From assembly GCA_023254015.1 (NCBI GenBank), contig JALQYS010000226.1, positions 1-12,192 on the forward strand: 12,192 nt of DNA, read 5' to 3'. A program made the translations under genes and the position numbers. Below the pieces are notes generated by a model. It ran no database searches. It was not told the origin of the DNA and was given only the letters and a program-made list of their open reading frames with translations. Positions 1 through 7,465 of this stretch are shown here, one piece after another. The stretch's first letter is position 1. Each line of letters starts with the position of its first letter. The stretch is from Paracoccaceae bacterium (GTDB lineage: Bacteria > Pseudomonadota > Alphaproteobacteria > Rhodobacterales > Rhodobacteraceae).

Positions 1-1327
1 AGATGATGATGTCCTTCGCCCTGTCGGTGATCTTGAGATAGCCATCGGGATGCTGGAAGGCGATGTCGCCCGACCGGAACCAGCCGCCCTTGAACGCCTC
101 GCGCGTGGCCTCGGGGTTCTTGTAATAGCCCTTCATCACCAGATTGCCCCGCATGGCGATCTCGCCCAGATGGGCGGCATCGCGGGCAACCGCCTTGCCC
201 TCGGGGTCATGCACCTCGGCGCCATCCAGCATGGCCATCGCCACGCCGGTGCGCGCCTTGAGGGCCGCGCGCTCATCGCCCGTGGCGCTCTCCCATTCGG
301 TCTGCCAGAGGCATTCGGTGGCCGGGCCGTAGGTTTCGGTCAGGCCATAGACCTGCGTGACGTTGAATCCCAAAGGTTCAAACGCGGCCAGCGTCGCGGC
401 AGGTGGCGGGGCGCCGGCGGTAAACACCTCGACCACATGGGAAAAGGTGCGGCGCTCCTCGGGCTTGGCGTTGATCACCGTGTTCAGGACGATTGGCGCC
501 CCGCCGAAATGCGTCACGCCCTCATCGGCGATGGCGTCATAAATCGCCTTGGCCGTGATGTCGCGGCAGCACACCACCGTGCCGCCCAGCATCGGCACCA
601 TCCAAGTGTGGCACCAACCGTTGCAGTGGAACAGCGGCACGATCGTCAGATAGACGGGGAAAAGCTGCATCCGCCAGGCAAGCGCATTCGCCGTCGTGGC
701 CAGATAGGCGCCGCGATGGTGGTAAACCACGCCCTTGGGCCGCCCCGTCGTGCCAGAGGTATAGTTGATGGCGATGGATTCCCATTCATCCTCGGGCATC
801 AACCAGGCGGCAGCCGGATCGCCTTTGGCAAGAAGCTCTTCATAGGTCAGGTAGTGGCCCGAGGCGGCAAAGCCGTGGTCGACCACCTCGACGATCTCGG
901 GCGCGGGCCCGTCCATGCGGCGGATCGCCTCTTCGGCCAGGGCCACAAAGGTGGTGTCGCACAGCACGATCCGGGCACCGGCATGACCAAAGATATAGGC
1001 CACGGTATCGGCATCCAGCCGGGTGTTGATGGTGTTCAGGACCGCCCCGCAGGCTGGCACGCCGAAATGCGCCTCGGCCTGGGCGGGGATATTCGGCAGA
1101 AGCGTGGCCACCACATCGCCGGGGCGGATTCCCCGCAGGCTCAGCGCGCTGGCCAGACGGCTGACGCGGGCGGCATAATCGGCATAGCTCAGCCGGGTGG
1201 ATTTCCACACCACCGCCGTGCGATGGGCAAAGACATCAGCCGCCCGCCGCAGATGCGACAATGGCGTCAGCGCCACGAAATTCGCCGCACATTTTTCCAG
1301 CCCGGTTTCGTCCGCCAGCCAACCCAT
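1..1327 (-). CDS. AMP-forming acyl-CoA synthetase (AMP-binding family), C-terminus cut by window edge
   Basis: Activates a carboxylic acid with ATP to an acyl-adenylate and transfers it to CoA; the substrate cannot be read from the sequence. The minus frame is open for 442 codons from ATG 1327 (MGWLADETGL) to the left edge. The start is preceded by an AGGGGG Shine-Dalgarno about 5 bases upstream. Adenylation motifs appear in order: YTSGTTGRPKG (residues 189-199), the PLFHCNGW segment, TAGAPPPA, VYGLTETYGPA, and GGWFRSGDIAF followed by DGYLKITDRAKDII close to the cut end. Family members are usually about 540 residues, so roughly 100 residues (the C-terminal subdomain with the catalytic lysine) lie outside. 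The overall motif style resembles the medium/short-chain or aryl-acid acyl-CoA synthetases close to plant AAE/butyrate-CoA ligases, which is an inference. It is divergent from the transporter at 1419. No frameshift is seen. Confidence 0.93.
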   Translation of the reverse strand, partial: MGWLADETGLEKCAANFVALTPLSHLRRAADVFAHRTAVVWKSTRLSYADYAARVSRLASALSLRGIRPGDVVATLLPNIPAQAEAHFGVPACGAVLNTINTRLDADTVAYIFGHAGARIVLCDTTFVALAEEAIRRMDGPAPEIVEVVDHGFAASGHYLTYEELLAKGDPAAAWLMPEDEWESIAINYTSGTTGRPKGVVYHHRGAYLATTANALAWRMQLFPVYLTIVPLFHCNGWCHTWMVPMLGGTVVCCRDITAKAIYDAIADEGVTHFGGAPIVLNTVINAKPEERRTFSHVVEVFTAGAPPPAATLAAFEPLGFNVTQVYGLTETYGPATECLWQTEWESATGDERAALKARTGVAMAMLDGAEVHDPEGKAVARDAAHLGEIAMRGNLVMKGYYKNPEATREAFKGGWFRSGDIAFQHPDGYLKITDRAKDIII

Positions 1328-1418
1328 CGTATCCCCCTGCCGCAAAATGTCGCTTTCCGGCGGGCAGTTTGCGAAGGAAGCGGGCAAAGGAAAAGCGGAA
1401 AATGCGAAGGACCTGCCG

Positions 1419-2345
1419 ATGACGACGACGAAAGACCGGACACTTGCCGCAGCGGGGCTGATCGCCGTTTACGCTTTCATCATCGGCTTTACCGACAATT
1501 ACGTGCGCGTCATCGCCGATGAGGCGGGGCTGTGGCAGTTCCATTTCACCCGGTCCTGCATGACGGCCGTGCTTCTGGGGATCGGCGCGGCGATCTGGGG
1601 GTTCCGGCTGCGCCCTGTCAACTGGCGCGCGGTGCTGGCGCGTTCGGCCATCCATGGGTCGGCCATGGTGATCTATTTCGGCGCGCTGGCCTTTCTGGAT
1701 GTGGCGCTGGTGGCGGCGGGGCTGTTCACCGCGCCGATCTGGGTGCTGCTGATCTCGCGCTTTGCCTATGGCCACCAGATCGGGCCGGTGCGGATCATCG
1801 CTGTCGCGATCGGCTTTGTCGGCGTGATTCTGGTTTTGGGCCCCGAGGCCCTGGGCGGGGCGTCGCTGGCGGCCATCCTCCCGATCGCGGCGGGCGCGCT
1901 TTATGCGCTTGGCAATATCGCCACCCGCGAATGGTGCGGACAGGAAAGCGCGCAGACCTTGCTGGCGGGCTTTTTCGGCGCGCTTGGCATCATCGGGGCC
2001 CTGGGAATGCTGGCCCTGACGCTTTTCCCGCTGGAGGTGCCGGCGGGGGCAGACGGGTTCCTGCAACGCGGGCCGGTCTGGGCCTCGGGGCAGTTCTACT
2101 TCTGGACCTTCGTGCAGGCGGCGGGTAGCCTGCTGGGCGTGGGCTTCATGATACGGGCCTATCAGATCACCGATGCCAGCCGCGCGAGCGTTCTGGAATA
2201 TGTCATCCTGCCCGCCTCGGCCTTCTGGACCTGGGTGATCTGGGGCAAGGGGCTGGAGCCTTTGGCGGTGCTGGGCATGGTGCTGATCGTGGTGGCCGGC
2301 AGCATCATCGCGCTGCGCGCCCGCGCTCAGGAAGCGGTGGCCTGA
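1419..2345 (+). CDS. EamA/DMT-superfamily membrane transporter
   Basis: A 308-residue, very hydrophobic protein that looks like a ten-helix drug/metabolite transporter built of two EamA repeats (about residues 8-140 and 150-295). Recognisable segments include the N-terminal helix with an FIIGFTDNYVR turn, ALAFLDVALVAAGLFTAPIW, LPIAAGALYALGNIATRE at the start of the second repeat, and a closing LGMVLIVVAGSIIALRAR helix followed by a short charged tail. The inner-membrane location follows from the helices; the substrate is unknown. The frame is open upstream to 1197, but that part is antisense to the acyl-CoA synthetase and is not membrane-like. I therefore choose ATG 1419, which has GAAGGA at 1406-1411 as a good ribosome-binding site. 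The gene is divergent from the acyl-CoA synthetase (91-bp gap), and its 3' end overlaps tdk by 19 bases tail to tail. Confidence 0.9.
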   Translation: MTTTKDRTLAAAGLIAVYAFIIGFTDNYVRVIADEAGLWQFHFTRSCMTAVLLGIGAAIWGFRLRPVNWRAVLARSAIHGSAMVIYFGALAFLDVALVAAGLFTAPIWVLLISRFAYGHQIGPVRIIAVAIGFVGVILVLGPEALGGASLAAILPIAAGALYALGNIATREWCGQESAQTLLAGFFGALGIIGALGMLALTLFPLEVPAGADGFLQRGPVWASGQFYFWTFVQAAGSLLGVGFMIRAYQITDASRASVLEYVILPASAFWTWVIWGKGLEPLAVLGMVLIVVAGSIIALRARAQEAVA

Positions 2346-2920
2346 TCGCCCACGGCTTGGCGCCAGTGACGGCGGCAGAGGCTTTGGTAGGTCTCATTGC
2401 CGCCGATCACCACCTGATCGCCATCGCGCAGGGCCTGACCATCCGGCCCCTTGCGCACCACCATCGTGGCCTTCTTGCCGCAATGGCAGATCGTGCGCAC
2501 CTCGCGCATCTCGTCGGCCCAAGCCAGAAGCGCCGCCGAGCCGGGAAAGAGGTTGCCCTGGAAATCCACCCGCAACCCATAACACATCACCGGAACGCCC
2601 AGATCATCCACGGCGCGGGCCAGCTGCCAGACCTGCTCTTTTGACAGGAATTGTGCTTCATCAACAAAAACACAGTGAACGGGGCCCTTCTCAAAGCGCG
2701 ACTTCAGCTTTTCGAACATATCTTCGCCGGGGGCGAAACTGTCAGCCGCCTCGCCGATGCCAATCCGGCTGGCGATCCGCCCCTCGCCCGCGCGGTCGTC
2801 AAGCCGGGCGGTGATCAGATAGGTCTGCATCCCGCCCTCGCGATAGTTGTGCGACGCCTGCAACAGCAGCGTCGACTTGCCGGCATTCATGGTGGAATAG
2901 TTGAAATAGAGCTTGGCCAT
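2327..2920 (-). CDS. tdk: Thymidine kinase (type II, TK1-like)
   Basis: Phosphorylates thymidine to dTMP with ATP in the pyrimidine salvage pathway; cytosolic. The 197-residue length is typical of bacterial TK1-type enzymes. Visible signatures are a P-loop MNAGKST (residues 11-17), the Walker B/catalytic segment VFVDEAQF with DEAQ at 87-90 (E88 the expected general base), and the lasso-loop signature YGLRVDFQGNLFPGS (about 114-128). Zinc-site residues are C145 and C147 in ICHCGKKA and C182/H185 in SLCRRHW. The start MAKLYFNYSTMNAGKS fits the family exactly, although no strong Shine-Dalgarno is seen upstream of ATG 2920. It converges on and overlaps the transporter gene by 19 bases, which suggests independent transcription. 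Confidence 0.97.
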   Translation of the reverse strand: MAKLYFNYSTMNAGKSTLLLQASHNYREGGMQTYLITARLDDRAGEGRIASRIGIGEAADSFAPGEDMFEKLKSRFEKGPVHCVFVDEAQFLSKEQVWQLARAVDDLGVPVMCYGLRVDFQGNLFPGSAALLAWADEMREVRTICHCGKKATMVVRKGPDGQALRDGDQVVIGGNETYQSLCRRHWRQAVGDQATAS

Positions 2921-3307
2921 GGGCCGATCTATCGCATGGAGAGCGCCCGTGGCAAGCCGGGCGGCAGGTCTGTGTTCCGGGCCGGGGGCACCGTTACACG
3001 GGCAGGGGCGCGCAGCGGCCCCGTCAGCACACCATCACGGCCAGACGACGCGGCCCGGCAAGGCACCAGCAACCAGCTGACGGGTCCACCGCGCAACCGT
3101 GGCGAACATTGAACCAAGGCACCCCTTACGGGATTGATGCACGGCGGACCCCCACCCAATGCCGACGCTGGGGGCGCCGACGACTCGTTACCGTTCCGGT
3201 CTCCCGGAACACCTTTATCCGTGACAGATGCTTGCCATCCCATTAATGGGAAAACGACAATCGAATTCCCCGGCCTGTGGAACTTTGCCGGAAACAGGAT
3301 GTTCATC
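2921..3307. other. 387-bp non-coding stretch upstream of tdk and the HTH-like gene
   Basis: This region lies between the divergent tdk and the gene at 3308. Open frames cross it on both strands, but they show no recognisable domain and lack ribosome-binding sites at plausible starts. It must contain the promoters of both flanking genes. The only clear structure I see is the 14-bp palindrome at 3238-3251, listed separately. No terminator, tRNA or repeat family is evident. Confidence 0.55.
3238..3251. promoter_or_regulatory. 14-bp perfect palindrome, candidate operator
   Basis: TCCCATTAATGGGA is a perfect palindrome centred 64 bp upstream of the ATG at 3308. A -35-like TTGCCA (3232-3237) abuts it, and a loose -10-like GACAAT lies at 3257-3262, although the 19-base spacer is long. 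The AT-rich centre in a GC-rich region and its position in a likely promoter make it a candidate protein-binding site, possibly for the downstream HTH-like protein. That role is inferred; the palindrome itself is directly visible. Confidence 0.4.
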
Positions 3308-3760
3308 ATGAGTATCGCCAGCTATCTGAAGAAACACAGCGAAGCGCTGGTCAAGGATGTGGGGGTCGAGGCTGCTTGCGCGCTGACCGGAAAATCGAAG
3401 GCCACGCTGGGGCGCTATTATTCCGACAATGACGAACATGGCGACCGGTTCATGCCGATCGACGTCGTGGCAGAACTGGAAGGGGCTGCACGCTTTCCGC
3501 ATGTAACGGCGGCCTTGGCCGATCTGCGCGGCATCACCCTGTCCTATGATGCGGAACGTCGCAACGCCATGTCCTCGGGCGTCAATCAGGACGTGGTCAC
3601 GCTGGCCCAGCGCTTTGCCATCCTGATGAGCGAATACAATTCTGCCATCGGCGACGGCAAGATTTCCATCAACGAGGCCAAGCGGCTGTTGCGCGAGACC
3701 TTGGCGCTGCAGCAGGTCTTGCTCGACATGAAGCTGAACCTCGAAGAAGAGGCGAAATAG
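3308..3760 (+). CDS. Conserved-looking hypothetical protein with HTH-like segment
   Basis: A 150-residue soluble protein that I cannot assign to a named family with certainty. Residues 15-38 (VKDVGVEAACALTGKSKATL and following) read like a helix-turn-helix in which GKSKATLGRYYS would be the recognition helix. This is comparable to phage CII-like or other small DNA-binding proteins. The C-terminal third (VNQDVVTLAQRFAILMSEYN through LRETLALQQVLLDMKLNLEEE) is long, helical and leucine-spaced, as in a coiled-coil oligomerisation region. I recall similar uncharacterised proteins in Rhodobacterales genomes. Start MSIASYLKKH at 3308 is chosen because AGGA sits 8 bases upstream; ATG 3299 (MFIMSIAS) is an alternative. 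There is no signal peptide or membrane helix. A terminator hairpin overlaps the stop codon. Confidence 0.82.
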   Translation: MSIASYLKKHSEALVKDVGVEAACALTGKSKATLGRYYSDNDEHGDRFMPIDVVAELEGAARFPHVTAALADLRGITLSYDAERRNAMSSGVNQDVVTLAQRFAILMSEYNSAIGDGKISINEAKRLLRETLALQQVLLDMKLNLEEEAK

Positions 3761-3785
3761 GGCGGGATTTCCCCGCCCTTTCTTT
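3759..3785. terminator. Bidirectional rho-independent terminator between convergent genes
   Basis: An 8-bp stem AGGGCGGG (3759-3766) pairs with CCCGCCCT (3772-3779) around a 5-base loop. On the plus strand it is followed by a T-rich run (TTCTTT), and on the minus strand by TATTTC. It lies directly between the stop at 3760 and the convergent helicase stop at 3789, so one hairpin can serve both transcripts. Confidence 0.75.
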
Positions 3786-3788
3786 CCC

Positions 3789-5144
<1,356 letters not shown>

Positions 5145-5318
5145 CGGGTGGTCCGTTCTTCAATAAAGGCAACCCCCACTCACCCCCGCGCTTGTGCGCA
5201 TGGGCCGTGGCGGCAGGGTCGCCTTGCGTGAAGGAGGAAACCTCGCCCTCGATCCCCTGGTCCTCACGCGGGACGGGATGGTCGGGCTGATGTGCAGATG
5301 GGGGCTTGCAACCGCTTT

Positions 5319-5350
5319 GTCAAGCGAAAGCCGGCTTGCCCACCTTGACA
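5319..5350. promoter_or_regulatory. Divergent TTGACA boxes (putative promoters of rhlE and pepT)
   Basis: TGTCAAG (5319-5325) and CTTGACA (5344-5350) form a 7-bp inverted repeat. Each arm supplies a perfect consensus -35 TTGACA pointing outwards, towards rhlE on the minus strand and pepT on the plus strand. At a 17-base spacing the -10 positions are poor (CATCTG on the minus strand, ACAACT on the plus), as is common for GC-rich alphaproteobacterial promoters. The -10 elements are therefore uncertain. The inverted repeat could equally be an operator between the two genes. Confidence 0.4.
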
Positions 5351-5397
5351 GGGCGCGCCCCGCAGGCACAACTGCCCCGCCAAACCCGGAGCGCGCC

Positions 5398-6645
5398 ATG
5401 TCCAACGTCGATACAGCCAGCCTTTGCACCGAACTGGAAACCCGCCTGACGCGCTATTGCGCCATCGACAGCCAATCGAACGCCGACAGCGCCAGCGCGC
5501 CCTCGACCGCAATCCAGCTTGACATGGCCCGGCTTCTTGCGGCCGAACTGACCGAAATCGGCGCGGCCGAGGTGCAGATCACCGACTACGGCACCGTCCT
5601 GGCCACGATTCCCGCCACGGCCCCCGGCCCCACCATCGGCTTTCTGGCCCATGTCGACACCGCGCCCCAATTCAACGGAACCGGCGTCAAGCCGCGCGTC
5701 ATCCGCGGCTATAACGGCGGCGCCATCAGCTATCCCGACAATCCGGCGCTGACCCTCACACCCGAGATTTCCCCCGAGCTTGGCAACAAACAGGGCCATG
5801 ACATCGTCGTGGCCTCGGGCCTCACGCTTCTGGGCGCCGATGACAAGGCCGGCGTGACCATCCTGATGACTGCAGCCCGCCACCTTTTGGCCAACTCCCA
5901 GATCCCCCACGGGAAAATCCGCCTCGCCTTCACCCCTGACGAGGAAATCGGCCGCGGCGTCGATCCGCGCCTGCCCGCCGATCTGGGCGCCGAGTTCGCC
6001 TATACCTTCGACGGCGCCAGGGTGGGCGAAATCGAATATGAAAGCTTCTCGGCCGATGGCGCAGTTGTCACCATCAAGGGCGTCTCCATCCATCCCGGCC
6101 TTGCCAAGGGCAAGATGGTCAACGCCATCCACCTCGCGGCCAAGATCATCGCTGCCCTGCCCCAGCACACGATGCTGCCCGAACTGACCGACGGCCGTGA
6201 CGGCTTCATCCACGCCACCGACATGATGGGCGGCTCGTCGGAAATGACGCTCAAATTCATCCTGCGCGATTTCGAACGCGACGGCCTTGCGCAAAAGGGC
6301 GAAATCCTGCGCGCCGTCTGCGCCGCCATCTCCGCCACCGAACCCCGCGCCGAGATCACCTGCACCATCACCCCGCAATATCGCAACATGCGCTATTGGC
6401 TGGAAACCGACATGACGCCCGTCGACCTCGCCCGCGCCGCCGCCCGCGAGCTTGGGCTTGACCCGGTCTCTGTCCCGATCCGCGGCGGCACCGACGGCTC
6501 GCGCCTGACTGAAATGGGCGTGCCCTGCCCCAATCTCTTCACCGGCATGCAGGAAATCCACGGCCCCCTCGAATGGGTCTCGGTGCAAGACATGGCTCAG
6601 GCCACCGCACTGATGTTGACGCTTGTGCAGAAAGCCGCCGGCTGA
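5398..6645 (+). CDS. pepT: Peptidase T (tripeptide aminopeptidase, M20B)
   Basis: A 415-residue dizinc aminopeptidase that removes the N-terminal residue from tripeptides in the cytosol; length matches PepT (about 410). Metal ligands and catalytic residues of the M20 fold are visible: H85 and D87 in AHVDTAP, bridging D148 in LGADDKAG, the catalytic pair E182/E183 in TPDEEIGRG, D205 in YTFDG, and H388 in MQEIHGPLEW. The KGVSIHPGLAKGKMVNA segment (about 227-243) and the GGTDGSRL substrate loop are also typical. The frame is open upstream to 5194, but that part has no family resemblance. ATG 5398 (MSNVDTASL) has GGA seven bases upstream and gives the expected N-terminus. A REP-like hairpin follows the stop. 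Confidence 0.96.
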   Translation: MSNVDTASLCTELETRLTRYCAIDSQSNADSASAPSTAIQLDMARLLAAELTEIGAAEVQITDYGTVLATIPATAPGPTIGFLAHVDTAPQFNGTGVKPRVIRGYNGGAISYPDNPALTLTPEISPELGNKQGHDIVVASGLTLLGADDKAGVTILMTAARHLLANSQIPHGKIRLAFTPDEEIGRGVDPRLPADLGAEFAYTFDGARVGEIEYESFSADGAVVTIKGVSIHPGLAKGKMVNAIHLAAKIIAALPQHTMLPELTDGRDGFIHATDMMGGSSEMTLKFILRDFERDGLAQKGEILRAVCAAISATEPRAEITCTITPQYRNMRYWLETDMTPVDLARAAARELGLDPVSVPIRGGTDGSRLTEMGVPCPNLFTGMQEIHGPLEWVSVQDMAQATALMLTLVQKAAG

Positions 6646-6693
6646 TTTCCTCTTGGCCCAAATACTCCAGGGGTCCGGGGACAGCGTCCCCGG
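6646..6693. repeat. REP-like intergenic hairpin after pepT
   Basis: Immediately after the pepT stop comes CTCTTGGCCCAAATACTCC, then a perfect 8-bp stem CCGGGGAC (6675-6682) / GTCCCCGG (6686-6693) with an AGC loop. From memory, the combination of an AAATACTCC motif with a GGGGTCCGGGG hairpin recurs downstream of genes in many Rhodobacterales genomes, so I call it a dispersed palindromic element. It could also act as a 3' end processing or termination signal, but there is no T-tract after the stem, so factor-independent termination is doubtful. Confidence 0.5.
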
Positions 6694-6721
6694 GGCCGCA
6701 ACCCAGCCGGACCGCAAACCG

Positions 6722-7423
6722 ATGAAGCCCCGCGAAGAGCGCCCGAAGGGCGACGATGAGCGTCCCGTCTCGCCCTATCACAGCCCCGGCTTTTACGCCG
6801 AGGCGCTGGCAAAGGGCCGTCACCGCGACATCGTCGGCGGAAGATGGGAGGAGACCGGCCTGATCCAGATGCAACTCCTCCTCGCCGCCGGGCTGGAGCC
6901 GCAGCACCATTTCCTTGACATCGGCGCGGGGTCCTTGCGGCTGGGCTGTCGCCTCGTGCCCTATTTGCAGCCAAACCATTACTGGGCCACCGACCTGTCC
7001 GGCGCGCTCTTGCGGCGCGGCTATGATCTGGAGCTGGCCGACAAGACGCGCCTTTCCCCTGACCAGCTGATCGAGGACGCCGATTTCGGCTTTCCCGGCG
7101 TGCCCGACAGCATCACCCACGCCATGGCCTTCGCGGTCTTCACCCACCTGCCATTGGCCCACCTGGCCCATGGGCTGGCTCAGGTCCGCCGCCGCTTTCC
7201 GGCGCTGGAGTGGCTGATGTTCACCGTGTTCATCGCCCCCGATGCCGGCTTTGACAAACCCCACCGCCAGCCCGATGGCGTCGTCACCCACCCCGACCGC
7301 GCGCCCTGGCATCACCGGCTGGGCGATGTGCTGGCCACCGCCCGCGCCGCCGGTTTCGCCCCCGAACCGCAAGCCACGGAACTGCCGCGGGGCCAGCTGC
7401 TGATCAGGGCGGTTCCGGACTGA
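6722..7423 (+). CDS. SAM-dependent class I methyltransferase
   Basis: A 233-residue protein with a Rossmann-type methyltransferase core. Motif I HFLDIGAGSLRLG (residues 63-75) and the acidic residue D91 after strand two (YWATDLSG) form the AdoMet pocket. A motif resembling post-I/IV follows in ITHAMAFAVFTHLPL (a common position for the FTHL segment in these enzymes). The substrate is not inferable. The N-terminal 20 residues are charged (MKPREERPKGDDERP) and probably disordered. The start at 6722 is the best ATG after the REP-like hairpin, but no strong Shine-Dalgarno is visible; the frame extends upstream to 6623, overlapping pepT. It lies 76 bp after pepT on the same strand and could be co-transcribed. 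It converges on the RTX gene. Confidence 0.83.
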   Translation: MKPREERPKGDDERPVSPYHSPGFYAEALAKGRHRDIVGGRWEETGLIQMQLLLAAGLEPQHHFLDIGAGSLRLGCRLVPYLQPNHYWATDLSGALLRRGYDLELADKTRLSPDQLIEDADFGFPGVPDSITHAMAFAVFTHLPLAHLAHGLAQVRRRFPALEWLMFTVFIAPDAGFDKPHRQPDGVVTHPDRAPWHHRLGDVLATARAAGFAPEPQATELPRGQLLIRAVPD

Positions 7424-7424
7424 C

Positions 7425-7457
7425 GCGGATGGCGCGGGGCAAACCCGCGCCGTCCGC
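7425..7457. terminator. Strong hairpin between convergent methyltransferase and RTX genes
   Basis: GCGGATGGCGCGGG (7425-7438) pairs with CCCGCGCCGTCCGC (7444-7457) over 14 positions with a single T-G wobble and a 5-base GCAAA loop. It occupies almost the whole 42-base gap between the stop at 7423 and the opposing stop at 7466, so it probably ends both transcripts. Neither side carries a long T-run (CTGCTCTTT on the plus side), so termination may be assisted or the stem may protect 3' ends. Confidence 0.65.
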
Positions 7458-7465
7458 CTGCTCTT

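Noticed and set aside
50..1522. A 490-codon plus-strand open frame opposite the acyl-CoA synthetase
   Set aside because: It is the antisense of a frame with clear adenylation motifs. Its translation is His/Gly/Arg-rich without any domain, as is typical of shadow frames in GC-rich DNA.
3200..3235. EcfG-type general stress promoter (GGAAC with a downstream CGTT)
   Set aside because: GGAAC is present near 3206-3210, but no CGTT lies 16-17 bases downstream.
5320..6717. A 465-codon minus-strand open frame opposite pepT
   Set aside because: The PepT zinc-site motifs on the plus strand are decisive. The antisense product is a Gly/Asp/Ala-rich artefact of codon bias.
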